Shown: piece after piece, positions 49,256 to 62,000 of the stretch
Layout: each line of letters starts with the position of its first letter
Position numbering within the stretch: the stretch's first letter is position 1
The notes under the pieces: model-generated
The model's database searches: none
What the model was told of the DNA's origin: nothing
Seen by the model: only the letters and a program-made list of their open reading frames with translations
Program-made: the position numbers and the translations under genes
DNA from: Arbacia lixula
Lineage: Eukaryota > Echinodermata > Echinoidea > Arbacioida > Arbaciidae
DNA length: 64,000 nucleotides
Direction: 5' to 3'
Assembly (NCBI GenBank): GCA_963669155.1
Contig: OZ022580.1
Span: forward strand, 23,488,512-23,552,511

Positions 49256-49365
49256 AAGAATGAATGAATGAATTAATTAATTAATTAATTAATGGATGGA
49301 TGAGTGAATGGATGAATGAATGGATGAATGAATGGATGAATGAATGAATGAATGAATGAAGAAGT
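49256..49365. repeat. ATGA/ATTA tetranucleotide repeat
   Basis: GAATGAATGAATTAATTAAT passes into GGATGAATGAAT repeats; the tract is pure low complexity. Confidence 0.9.
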
Positions 49366-49699
49366 TACCGAAACAATCAATTTACAAATCAGCATATCAA
49401 TCACGATATACTTGGTGGAAGAGGAGGTGGAGGAAGGACATGATTCAAATCCTTTCCCCCTGCTTTCTGATTCTTTTCACTCATCCTCGTTCTTCACCCC
49501 ACCACCCCGGGACCACCCCCTTGATTCCCTTCACCTTCTTCTCCTTTCTGTCCATCATCCTCTCCCTCTCATCTACCCACTTCCCTTTCTCTTCATCCTC
49601 CTTTTCCCCTCCCTATCTTCCCCGGGTCATCTCCCTCCTACTCCTCCTCTCCTCTCTCTCTCTCCCTGCCTCCCTCTCTCTCTCACTCCCTCCCCCCCC

Positions 49700-49708
49700 C
49701 CCCCCTCT

Positions 49709-49760
<52 letters not shown>
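49700..49760. repeat. Poly-C and (CT)n microsatellite
   Basis: A C run of about 13 is followed by CT dinucleotides for about 45 bases, within a wider pyrimidine-rich stretch. Confidence 0.93.
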
Positions 49761-50459
49761 TCTCAATCACAATCTCTCATTCATTGACACACAAACTCCC
49801 TCTCTCTCATTTTTAGTTTCCACTGTCTTTCTTTGTTAAGACGATTTGCTTAGGTTGCAGTCCATGTAATGGTTACAAGTATTATTGAAGCATTGTGGAA
49901 GTAATTATTGAAGGAATACTCATAGCGAAGTTACAAACCGATGATGACAGAGCACGCATGCGTCATATCAAATTCTGCTCAATGAGTAAAAAAAAAAAGT
50001 GAGAAAAACATCCGGGTCACGTTAGTATAGGCCTCCGCATAAAGAATGGTCTCAAATAGGACCTAATAATCTAACGGTAAATTTAGGAATCCATACGAAC
50101 AAAATAAGAAAAGGGAATAAGTGAAAGTTTGAAGTTTTGGCAATTTGAAGTTTGACAAATCCATAAATTTTCACCACGCTTTCCACTAGGTTTCAAATGT
50201 TGGCAATTGTTTTATCGTTCTTGCATGATTTGACTCAAACTTGTGATAATCTGTTTCTAATATTTTGTTTTGTTAAGCCTTCTTCTTCTTTTATCTTGTT
50301 TCTTCATTATAATCATTATTATTATTTATTCATTTCTATTGGGTTTTTTTTTAGGGAGAGGGATTTAAACTCCCGTATATCATTTAGAAGACATTGCAAC
50401 TACATCAAATATGGCGGGTATTTTTTTGTCAGCCCGCAAGCACCACAAAAGGTAGCAAG

Positions 50460-50560
50460 CAACCCCCCCCCCCCCCACACACACACACACAAAAAAAAAA
50501 AAACATGCACACACACAAGCATGCGCACACGAACACACGCACACACACACACAAAATACA
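50460..50560. repeat. Poly-C, (CA)n and poly-A cluster
   Basis: A C run of 14, CA repeats, a run of A and further CA repeats occur in sequence. Confidence 0.92.
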
Positions 50561-50659
50561 TCTTACGCACCCTAACGCTATCAATTACTAAAAATGAGCA
50601 TGAATAACTCATGAATAACACATTATAATTTTTCAAACACCATGCGAAGAAGCGTGGAA

Positions 50660-50723
50660 ATAGTAGTAGTGGTCGCAATGGTGGTGATAGTGGTGGTGGT
50701 AGTGGTATTATTGTTGTTATTGC

Positions 50724-50778
<55 letters not shown>

Positions 50779-51005
50779 GGTGGTGGTGGTGGTGAAGGTG
50801 CAGGGTGGTGGTGATGGTGGTGGTGGCAGGGATGGTGGTGATGGTGGTGGTAGTGGTGGTGGTGGTGGTGGTGGTGGTAGTGGTGGTGGTGAAGGTGCAG
50901 GGTGGTGGTGGTGGTGGTGGTGGTGGTGGTGGTGGTGGTGGTGGTGCAGGGTGGTGGTGGTGATGAAGGTGCTGTGTGGTGGTGGTGGTGGTGGTGGTGA
51001 AGTGG
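50660..51005. repeat. Trinucleotide repeat (GTT)n then (GTG)n
   Basis: A GTT run of about 50 bases passes into some 240 bases of GTG/GGT with interruptions such as GTGAAGGTGCAGG that recur as a higher-order unit. The long Val/Leu, His/Thr and Gln frames here are translations of the repeat. Confidence 0.95.
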
Positions 51006-51239
51006 GGTGGATCGACATGGGTGCGGACGGACAACCTCATATTGTTGTTCAACTTTTCGAAGCCTCCCTATATTTTTCTTTGTGATACGCTGCATATTTG
51101 TAAAAAAAAAATTTTTTAAATCGGCACATATAACATTTTATTTACAGCTAGGTGTTGAATAACGATGTATTTTTTTTTTCATGAGATTCTTATAACATCT
51201 TCATTCGAAAATCACCTCCTTCTGGTTTCTCGATACGGT

Positions 51240-51480
51240 CAAGTGATGGCGCTCGGCGGAAATGGTCCGAATCATCATCAGTCATGTCGCATGAATGCAG
51301 TGTACGCGATCCGCGCGGCAAGCACGGCGTGGCTCGCTCGCTTGGCTGTAGCGCTGTGCGGTTGTCGTTGACAACACGAAGCCGGACGGTACTATACCAC
51401 CACCATCATCGGCGGCGGTGTACCCTAAACCACGGCGCGGCTTCGCCTACCGTGCTGTATACTATATTGCGTACGTTACA
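51240..51480 (+). promoter_or_regulatory. CpG-rich patch, possible promoter or 5' exon of the right-hand gene
   Basis: CpG is frequent here (GATCCGCGCGGCAAGCACGG; TCGGCGGCGGTGTACC), unlike the AT-rich surroundings. Frames cross it but match nothing I recognise. Position about 1.4 kb before the first identified exon makes a promoter or non-coding first exon plausible. Confidence 0.3.
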
Positions 51481-52311
51481 GCTGTGCAAGCGACAGTCAC
51501 CACATTTGTTTGCATTTACATTGCACTGCCACTTCACACACATGCAAAGGATCGGAAAGAACACCAATGTGCTGTCGGATACGGGGTTGGAGAACAGATA
51601 AAACGTATTTCTTCATCATGTCTATTATTTTCTGAACGAGGTTCACTTCTCAACGTTTGTGTGATAAGTTTTTAAGTTAACAACAACAACAACAGTGAAT
51701 GGGACTGTCTCTGAGTCTTTACTGTCATGAGCGTGAGTGAGTATGCTTGCAAGTTGTATGTAGAATGGGATGATTTCTAACTCGCCTTGCCTTACCAACC
51801 CGTGCAGTGACTGATCGAGAGACGAGTGCCCCAACAACAAGTTTGAAGGCTCAATTGCTCACAGGCAAACTAGTCCCATATGTTTGTACCAAAATTGTTA
51901 ATTGGCAAAGCCAAAGAAATGCACTTGACACTATTACTATTATTACTTAGACCTACGAGTACGAAGAACCGTAGAACTGTAGCCCTGGTACGTCGTACTC
52001 GCAGGTCTTTATAGTTTTTTATAGACTCTAGTCTTATAAAACCATAACTAAGGGACTCATACAATAGATTTGGTATGTGGGCAGTTGATGATATTTTTAT
52101 TATTCAGTGATTTTATAATGAAAATGGGAAGTAAGATCATGACTAGAGACTAGAGTCCACAGACTCTAGATTCATCTGATGTACACACTGACTGTAGATT
52201 CTGATTTTGAGTAGCATTATCGTATTTCAAACATCTTAGATAACAGCCTTCCTCAGATGGCCTGAACAAGCCACATTACATGTACGTACTACCCTGCAAG
52301 TGTTTATTTCT

Positions 52312-52496
52312 GGAGGGTGTTTCACCAAGCTTTTCATAACTTACGAACGACTTTACGAACGACTGGTGATCCCTTCTTGAACCAGATTCTCAATGAACAA
52401 AGTGTGGCATCGCATTAAGCACAAGAAGGGATCACCAGTCGTTTCTAAAGTTGTTCGTAACATAACTTACGAACAGCTTGGTGAAGCACCCGCCAG
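52312..52496. mobile_element. Hairpin MITE, family B, copy 3 (short)
   Basis: A shorter copy with ends GGAGGGTGTTTCACCAAGC and GCTTGGTGAAGCACCC, about 370 bases before the first identified exon of the right-hand gene. Confidence 0.8.
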
Positions 52497-52865
52497 GTGT
52501 TCCTTGAGCAAGAGACTGTACTAGGCCCCCATTTATTCTTGGACTAGATATGAACGGCTTTGATGTATGCAAATGATTGTTTCCTAGGAATAGTAGGAAT
52601 AAGAGGTACATATATTGCAGTATTAGAACTTTTTTTTTTTTAATTTGCACATGGAACACATTTTAGAAGCATATATTTTGTTTTGGGCCACAAATTGAAC
52701 ATGGCACAGTTTACAGCATCACACAAAAGTGAGATCATAATCTATCCATAGGACTGTACTTTGACCGTAAAAAATGAAACGGTTTAAGAGATATGCTTGG
52801 ATTGTTCTTGTCACGATTGTGACAATAATTCATGGTTTTTCTCAATCTTTTTCACTTCCTTTCAG

Positions 52866-53098
52866 GTTAAAGGCTTTTCGTGCCGAACTTCAAAGAAATG
52901 GGATCACCGATACGATAGAGACCCAACTTCAATCTACCAGTGGTGTTAACAGAAATATGATGATGCCCAAAGCGTGAATCCCAACGCTGCACACAGAAGA
53001 ACGACCAGAGTATTATGGAAATCATGGAAGACAAGGGCCTTTTTGTGTACGACTATGTCAATCTCAAGAACAGAGAAATCGTTCGGAAACGTGTCAAA
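52866..53098 (+). CDS. Right-hand gene, first identified exon (start codon at 53015)
   Basis: The acceptor CACTTCCTTTCAG precedes the exon and AAAGTATGT ends it. In the frame that fits the next exon, stop codons lie just before about 52965, so translation should start at ATG 53015 or 53024; the second has A at -3 and G at +4. Bases 52866-53014 are then 5' UTR. Confidence 0.65.
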
Positions 53099-56000
53099 GT
53101 ATGTATACTTTATACTAAAACTGTTTCATGTTTGTCATTATTTTTATGTTGAAGGGGAGGGGGATATGGTTGGAACAGTGTTGTAGTTGCAGAGGTCATG
53201 GGACCTGTAATGTTTATCACAGATTTGTCATGGTTTGATTTCACTGACTGTAATTTTGAGATTTCTCTTGCATGATACTGAAATCAAATATACAATTGGA
53301 CCTGCTGTCATGGCAGGGTAGTTATAATGGTTCTTAGATAATGAAGAGGACTTGTTTATGTAACCTTACCTTGAAAAAAAAGATGAGAAATATCTTTCTT
53401 GTTTATACCAGACCTAATTCAAACATTAACAGTGTTATCAATTCATTACCATGAAATTGAGATGAAGTCACAATTTGACTAGTTTGTCTCTATGATTTAA
53501 TTCCCTATATTCTTACAGTCTATTTTTACCCTTTCATTGTTCTGGCGTGGGGTACCAAACTTTGTCTTGCCATATTTATGATTTATTGATAGGTATTCAT
53601 AAATTTCAGTAATTTTAATGAGCTTGTTTATGTATTCAGTTTCCAGTAATAAACATAAATAATATCTCAAGACATTTTAACCATTCAACCAGTGCCAGAG
53701 AATTGCCTACATGCCTTCTGTCTTTATAGAGAGGCTATCCTTGCTGGAGTATGACTTTCATTGTCTTAGAGCTCAGAAATGACAAACTACACTTGAACAT
53801 TAACTCTTTATGCAACATTGCTGCATTTTTGCCGGAGTTAACACACACAGATCCCTCAAAAAGGTATATGGCCTGGTACTCAAAGGGTTGATTAAAACAA
53901 AAATAATGGCCAGTGACTCAGTTCTGTTGCTGAAGGGTCTTGTAATTTATTTTTTAAAAGTGTCATAGTAGTCTAGACGTCTTATCCACTGTAGAAGTGT
54001 CAAACCCTGCTCAGATAGAATTGTAGTGCCAGTGTCAATCCCATTGACAAATAGTCTAGGTACATGGTAGTTGGCAAACTTGTACCTAGTCTACGTACAC
54101 AGACTGTATAGTGAGACACCATCTTAAATGTTTATCTGGGAGTGAGAATACAGACTGATTTAATTGCCCCATGTCAAAATGAAACATGTACAAATGTAAA
54201 AACATCTATACACATAGTCCCTGCATGTGATTGATTAGGAGTAACTGACAAGAGTAACTACTGAAAGCTGCCTTGTACTGTTAAAATAGCTTACCAGTAG
54301 ACTACAGTTGTCTAACCTTGTATCTCCTCAAGTATTGATCAACTGTTATGTAAGAGAACAATAGGTCCTAAGGAGGCTTTCAACACTACAAGAAGCAGGC
54401 TGATAGTCCATGTGCAGTCAAGGGATTCTTGTGGTGTCTGTTTGTCTTTTTGTGGGAAGACAAGGAAAAGCAGACATTTAGCATCCTTATCAACAGCTTT
54501 TCATCTATAACCCCGTTCATATACACCGCCTATCCGCGAAGAAGGCGCAACATTTGCGGCAATTTTGCCGATGCATTACCGATAGCTGCGTATATGAACG
54601 GGAATCGCTCAAATAATGCGGTATTTGCTTCCTCCTTTTTTGCGCTTATTTTGCGGCTTTTTCGCGGATCGAGACCTAGTAAAAATACCGCAATATTGCG
54701 GTAAGCGAATCTTATAAACTGCGTCCGCAAAATAGGCGTAAATGTTGCGCCTTTAGCATCGCGCCCTGGCCTGTTGGTCGCTAATCCTACCGCTCGTATG
54801 GCTGAGCGGAGCATGTTTGGAGAGAGTCCAGCTGTCCAAAACACCGCAACATTACGGCTTTTGGGGGTGTATATGAACGGTGCTTTTGCGGCTCGCTGGA
54901 AACTTGCTTACCGATGTGCATCGGTAATAATAGCGGTATATGGTATATGAACGGGGCTTATTGTGTGTGAATGTCTTGTGTAGATGCTTTGGAACTGGAA
55001 AAGAAAGGTTTTAGCTTCAATCAGAAGTTTATGCTTGTTGAGAGTAGGGTATGTAGAACTTGCTACATTGACAATATTACCTATTGTATGGATCTACACT
55101 ACAGCTCAAAGGAATTGGCATTAGGTAAAGGGAAAGGGAAGAAAGGGATGGAGCCGCACTTTTTAACTTTTTAACCACTATGTTGAACCACTATGCAAAC
55201 TGGTAGCCCACTTACATGAAAACAAAAAATGCTAAAACCTTTTCAAGCTCCAATATTGATAAATGTTGCTATAATCCTAGATTAAGAAGCATCAGAAATG
55301 AATTTAATTGTCCATGTAGTGAGTGATGCTCCTTAAATACAGTAAGCTTGCATGTGCTGTAGCTTTCACACACAAAAGTTGTCCATGAAAACAAGGTGGC
55401 TAATTATCAACTGCATGCTGTACCTTAGCAACAATGCTTTCCATTGGCCTTTTTGTCTCGCCCACCGGAGGTGAAGGCGAGACTAATTTGCTTGGATTAC
55501 AACCTAACTTGGGTCATAGATGCACTGGGGGTACCTTCATGTTATGGTGGCGTTGGAGGTCACAGGATAAGGTCAAAGGTCATTTGAGGTCATACGTTAA
55601 AGTTTACCTGCAAGACTCTCTTTTGACAAATAACTTCACATAGGTTGCTTGGATTACAACCTAACTTGGGTCATAGATGCACTGGGGGTACCTTCATGTT
55701 ATGGTGCTGTTGGAGGTCACAGGATAAGGTCAAAGGTCATTTGAGGTCATACGTTAAAGTTTACCTACAAGACTCTCTTTTGACAAATAACTTCACATGG
55801 GTTGCTTGGATTACAACCTAACTTGGGTCATAGATGCACTGGGGGTACCTTCATGTTATGGTGGCGTTGGAGGTCACAGGATAAGGTCAAAGGTCATTTG
55901 AGGTCATACGTTAAAGTTTATCTGCAAGACTCTCTTTTGACAAATAACTTCACATGGGTTGCTTGGATTACAACCTAACTTGGGTCATAGATGCACTGGG

Positions 56001-59000
56001 GGTACCTCATGTTATGGTGGCGTTGGAGGTCACAGGATAAGGTCAAAGGTCATTTGAGGTCATACGTTAAAGTTTACCTGCAAGACTCTCTTTTGACAAA
56101 TAACTTCACATGGGTTGCTTGGATTACAACCTAACTTGGGTCATAGATGCACTGGGGGTACCTACATGTTATGGTGCTGTTGGAGGTCACAGGATAAGGT
56201 CACAGGTCATTTGAGGTTATACGTTAAAGTTTACCTGCAAGACTCTCTTTTGACAAATAACTTCACATAGGTTGCTTGGATTACAACCTAACTTGGGTCA
56301 TAGATGCACTGGGGGTACCTTCATGTTATGGTACCATTGGAGGTCACAGGATAAGGTCAAAGGTCATTTGAGGTCATACGTTAAAGTTTACTTGCAAGAC
56401 TCTCTTATCACACATAACTCATCACATGTTGCTACAATGGCAATCAAACTTGGATGATGGATGCACTGGGGGCACCTGCATGTTATTGTGCTGTAAGAGG
56501 TCACATGATAAGGTCAAAGGTCATTTGAGGTCATACATTAAAGTTTACTTGCAAGACTCTTGGTGAAGGCTTCCTAACTTGTGCACAGAATTGTGTGAGC
56601 ATGTGTGAGCATTACTGATGTAGATTTAGGCAAACATTACTCATGCACATTTATGCAAATTTATTCAAAGTCACTATTTTGCACCTGATTTTGATGTTGT
56701 CTGTTTAAAGTTGCTTATTTGTTTGTTTCAGTTTTCTTTTGCGTAGCAACGGAGATCGCGATATTTCTGGTTATTTTCGGAAGTGGGCGAGACACAATAT
56801 TGCTAATGCCTTGTTTTATTTGTGGGATCTTAATCACCCTAGCGGAGTCTCTGTAAAATTTTCTTCCTGCAGAGAAAGTATGATTAAGCCTACCCCAGTA
56901 AGTGTCCAGACTTGAGTGTGAGTGCGGCAGTTAGTGCGTCAAATGAAACAGATCTACATGTATCCACAGAATAGGCGTAACATTTGCAGCAATTTTGCTG
57001 ATGGCTTACCAATAGCTGCGTAAATATATGGACAGGAGACACTCGGATAATGCAGTATTAGCTTCCTCCTTTTTCTCCAGCAATTTTGCTGCTACATTGC
57101 GGATTAAACCTCTCGGAAAAATATCGCAATATTGCAGTAATCGAGTCTAATAAACTGCGCCTGCAAAATGGCTTTAAATGTTGCGGCTTTTTGCGTCGTA
57201 ATCTGGTATGGGATTCACAAATCACACCACTGACACTCATGCTGCTTAGTAGAGTCATCATTGTGTGTTTGCTCTCTCTAGAGATGTGGGGGAGGTTCCA
57301 CCGGATCCAAATTAATTGCCACAGTATTACAGCTTTTTTTTATGTGAACAGTGTTAAAGATGGCCCATCCTTTTTACAAACATCTGCAAACTTCATGAAA
57401 GTTTGCACATAATTTGGCACGTATCTTTGGGATACCAACTGTGAAATTTTAAGGTCAGAGGTACTATAACTCTCGTAGAATAAATCTGACTAGTTTTCCC
57501 TGAGATTTGACTATTTTCTTGGTACGAAAAAAGAAAGCTTGATCAATTGGCAAGATTATTTCCTCACAACCGAATATTAAGCTTTGTTGATTTCAGGGAA
57601 CCTCTCTCAAATGATGACAAAGTCAGGGAACTTTCAGAATTAGGACTGCAAAAGGGACGGGCTACCTTAAAAAGGCTCGCTAGAAACTTGCTTACTGTTG
57701 TGCATCAGCAATATTACGATACCGGTTGAACTGCAGTCTGGTCACTATACAGCCTTGAGCCAAAGCTAGCTAGACCCTAGCAACAATGCGTGCCAACAAC
57801 CAATATGAGCAACGTGACAAAAGAATTTTAATTCTTGTATGTCTTTGCAATCAATAGTGACAGGTATCTCTGGGCATTATTTGTTTTGCTAATATATTGA
57901 GCAAACAATGGCAAAATCCGACTGCAAAGTGCAAATACGAACGTGGAAGTTGTGTAGCCATACTGTCAATATTGTCTGCCATTGAGATAGGGTCTCAGGA
58001 CTTTGTTACAAATCTCCAACTGCACAAATTATTTTTGTACTGCTAGCGTATGATGGAAATGTTATGATAACACTTAATGCTAGTGTTTGCCTCTCAAGTA
58101 GATAGACATGTGCATGTACTGAACAACTAGGTTTGTAGCGTTCACTTCTCAGTTAGACAGTGGGTGTAATGTGTTTCAAGTTGGTGATTTCTTACACTTT
58201 TCGGCCCTGTCGAAATTCGCGATTGATTTGAATCAATTGATTCTTATGTAGCATTATGTAATTATATGTAGTTAGATGTATGTAGTTTTATCTATCACAA
58301 GTGAAGTTGCGATTAATCAAACATTTTTATAAAAGAGGGCCCAGGATCATTATCATTATCAGGACTAACTTTATAGAGTACCAAAGTATGATGGGCCTGT
58401 TGTCAAGAAAAGTGGTTCTAAAGTATGAGGCTCGAGCAAACATCAGTGATCAGAGCTGGGACTTTTATTTAGAATACCGGTACCCAACACTAGCCCATTA
58501 GACAATGTTGGACCAGTGAAACTCCCACAAGCGATGTTGTTTTGAACCATAAGCTGGGGTAACAATGGATGTGATGACATCACTTTGGTAGTTCATAATG
58601 AATGCTTTGGCAATGTGGAATTAAATTTTGTTTTGTTTTGTTTTGTTTTTGTTGTATTGATTAGAAACGCAGCCTGGGCGATGTGAATGGGAAGTATCGG
58701 TATCAGGCTCCGCAGCAGACGCCAAGCCTGATGGGATCTCTCATCAATCTGGACTTCCCAGAGACCAGGGCCATCAACACCAAGTCAGCGGACGCCATCA
58801 TCTCGGACCAGAGCCACCAGATAAGGAACACGTATCAGAAAACATTCAGGTAGAAAATATATGGATAGATGTGTGTGTGTGTGTGTGTGTTTGTGTGTGT
58901 GGGGGGGGGGGTGTGGGGGGGGGGGTGGTGGGAGGGTGGATAGGTGGTTGGATAGATGGGTGGATGGATGGATGGATGGATGGATGGATGGATGGATGGA

Positions 59001-62000
59001 TGGATGGATGAGTGGGTGGGTGGGTGGGTGGATGGATGGGTGGGTGGATGGATGGATGGGTGGATGGATGGATGGATGGATGGATGGATGGATGGATGGG
59101 TGGGTGGATAGGTGGATGGGTGGGTGGATGGATGGATGGATGGGTGGATGGATGGATGGATGCATGGTTGGATGGATGGATGGATGAATGAATGGATGGG
59201 AAAGTTGATGGGTAGATGGGTTGGTGGGTGGGTGGATGGTTGGGTGAATGGATGGATGGATGGATGGATGGATGGATGGGTAGATGGATTGATAGATGGC
59301 TCTTTACACAATGAAGTATGCGGTATGTTGTACTTTAACAGTTTTGTGAAGTATCAGGATAGTTTGTTCAGAGCATTAGTTATAATGAATTTAGTGAGTT
59401 TACTTGTCCATGTGTCGCTTGATACCACTTAGAACCATTGCCAGTTCTACCCCTTCTCAAATAAACAAAAACAAATCAACCTATTTGCTTCAGGGCTTCT
59501 ACTCTGGAGGTGTGGAGCAGACCAGAGTCTTCTCTGGATGATAGACCTCACAGCATGATGGGTATGTATGCTGGGAGTAAATGGTGCTTCTTCCTTAGGT
59601 TTATATAACCACGAGCTAGGCCTGCATTAGCTTTGCTTCCATTTTGTCTCCAAGCAAAGTAATGAAAGTATCCTCTAAGACGAAGGTGACATACACTCCA
59701 GCTCAAAGGAATTGGTATCAGGTAAAGGGAAAGGGAAGAATGGGAAGGAGCCGCTGTTTTGAACCACGGTATATTTTGTCGAGTTCAGCATGAAACGCAA
59801 TGCATTAGCCTAAAAATGATCATGTTTCATGCTGAACTGGACAAAATATAACGCGGTTTAAAACTGCGGCTCCTTCTCTTTCTTCCCTTTCCCATTCCCT
59901 AGATGCCAATTCCTTTGAGCTGTAGTGTAATGTGTTAACTCTTTATGTGCCATAGAGGCATTTTTACACAAGTAATGCCAGCCACTTAGAGCAGCAAAAG
60001 GTTAAACACAGACTTGTATTTAGCTTTATGTTATAGAAGCTTGGATCTTTAATATTAAAACTGCAAATTCTTCATTTGTGTGAGATTTACAACTTTGAAA
60101 ATAATTGTCTATTGCAATTTCATCTGAGCTCTTGGGTTATCTCTTCTGTAAGGATCCCTTATTCAATTCATATGTTGATATGATAACATTAAAATTGACT
60201 TTTTCGGTGAAATGTTGATTGGGTGTTACATTTTAAAGATGACAATCATAGCCATAGATAGATTCATTTATTGCAACTAAAGAAAAAGCATCGTTGGCTT
60301 AAGACAATGTAATAATTAATATAACAATATAATACAGTTAAACAAATATCATGACAAAAAATATGTTGAAAAATAAATGAATCTCAGAGATGACGAAATC
60401 GTATTGAAATTGAAGTTATTAAAACAGGTCCCTCCACCTACATTGGTACTGTAAAAGAAAAACCTGATGTTTTCGAAAAAGAACACCTCGTACAAACAAA
60501 TTTACAAACACTTAACACTTGATCTGCCAGGCAAAAGGCTCTGGTTAGGATAATACTGTCGATTACATATATACATGTACATCAATCATGCATTCATTGT
60601 GAACTGGTACTGAGAATTAATTGTGAGATTTATTTGATTTGCAGAAAACCGACCCCAGACAGCACGAGACGTTTCTTTGGACCTGCAACCCCAGGTCAAC
60701 AACAGAACCACAACCAGCAGACCACACACAACAGGTATGTTCATCTAGATTTTTAGTGAAAGGGCTTTCTGGGGTTATTTCAATTTACAAAGAAATTTTA
60801 GGCATACACCCAGTAGTAAGGAAAGCGTGCTCCGTCCTGTAAATGAATGAAAAACAAGTCAGAAAAAAAATCTTGGAACCAGACGGGATTTGAACCTGCA
60901 ATCGACTGGTTACCGGGCAGTGACTTACCCACGCAAGCTATTTCTAGTTCACGAGTCAAGAAACGACAACATGGAAACAAATACCGAAAGTGTCTCATTT
61001 GATCTGACTCATTAATATTCATTTACAGGTTGGAGCATGCTATCCTTATTACTGGGTGTATGCCTAAGATTTCTTTGTAAAAAGAGATGTTCGTGGTGAG
61101 CCATAAGTTCTTTTCAGAGATAATCTCTCTGAAAGAGTACTCTAACTTTCACCCTCCCAACTCTATCTTCTTTCTTTCTTTTCTTACTTGCTCTATGAGC
61201 AGTTCTTTTCAGAGCTTTTCTGCCCTACTCCGACAAAAGGAAGCAAGTGACAAATCACTCAAATCTGGGTTATTGGTATTCTGTGATTGTACCTAGCATT
61301 CCCTACATGTGGCCAAAATCTGGACAAGAAATATTCATCATGCTGCGAGATATTCAATCTAACATGATGTGGTGTTGCACTGATGTCAATGCAAGTGACA
61401 GACAAATTTTGTTTATTTACAAGAAAAGTCCCCTTTGTTTGTTGCTTCCTTTTGTCATAGTAGGGCAGTATTAAAAAAGATGAACCGACCAGTCCTGTTA
61501 AGGACTATCGCATGGTGTAACTTCTCACCATATAAGAACATTCCTAAAAGGAACCACAAGAATTAACATACATATAAAGAAATACATGCATATTGTTTAT
61601 ACATTGTTTATACAAATTTTAAGTGTTCCCTCCGCCGTCCCCCACACAGGGAGCAGAAGCTATCGTACCCCTTCCCGCAAGCCGCCCCAGCCGGCCGGCT
61701 TCATGGTGGTCAAGGTGAAGTCTGATGGGTCGGTCAAGAACACGGGCTTCCGCAGCGTGACAGAAGAGGTCCGGGACTGGTGGGACCGTGACGACAAGGA
61801 GCAACGGGAGAGGGCCCGCAAGGCCCACAGTCAGAACCTAAAGCGCTACGATTCATTCGCCGGCCAATGGCTCAGCTTCGCCGGCAACTCAGAGAAACCA
61901 GAAGGCGGGGTCATCGAGGCTTTTACAGGTGAGAGATGATTGGAGAGTGAAAGTTCAAGAACACAAGGAATCTCAGACCAATTTAGCCCGTGCAATGAAA

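Larger units (their letters stand above)
47069..52865. other. Divergent intergenic region between MAP3K1 and the right-hand gene
   Basis: No coding exon was recognised. The first 500 bases or so are relatively CpG-rich and probably hold the MAP3K1 promoter. Bases 48970-49260 are purine-rich, 49256-49365 hold ATGA/ATTA tetranucleotide repeats, 49430-49805 are pyrimidine-rich with a CT microsatellite, and 50460-51005 are mixed microsatellites. A CpG-rich patch at 51240-51480 may belong to the right-hand gene. Confidence 0.55.

Noticed and set aside
50400-51095. Long His/Thr, Gln, Val and Leu frames
   Set aside because: They are reading frames of GTT/GTG triplet repeats, overlapping on both strands.
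52774-52977. 67-codon frame starting MKRFKRYAWIVLVTIV, resembling a signal peptide
   Set aside because: It runs through a strong splice acceptor at 52865 and its frame does not match the following exon. A small secreted peptide cannot be excluded but has no support.
58785-59432. Frames rich in Ile-His-Pro-Ser and Trp-Met-Asp-Gly
   Set aside because: These translate the TGGA microsatellite on both strands; only 58665-58849 is a real exon here.
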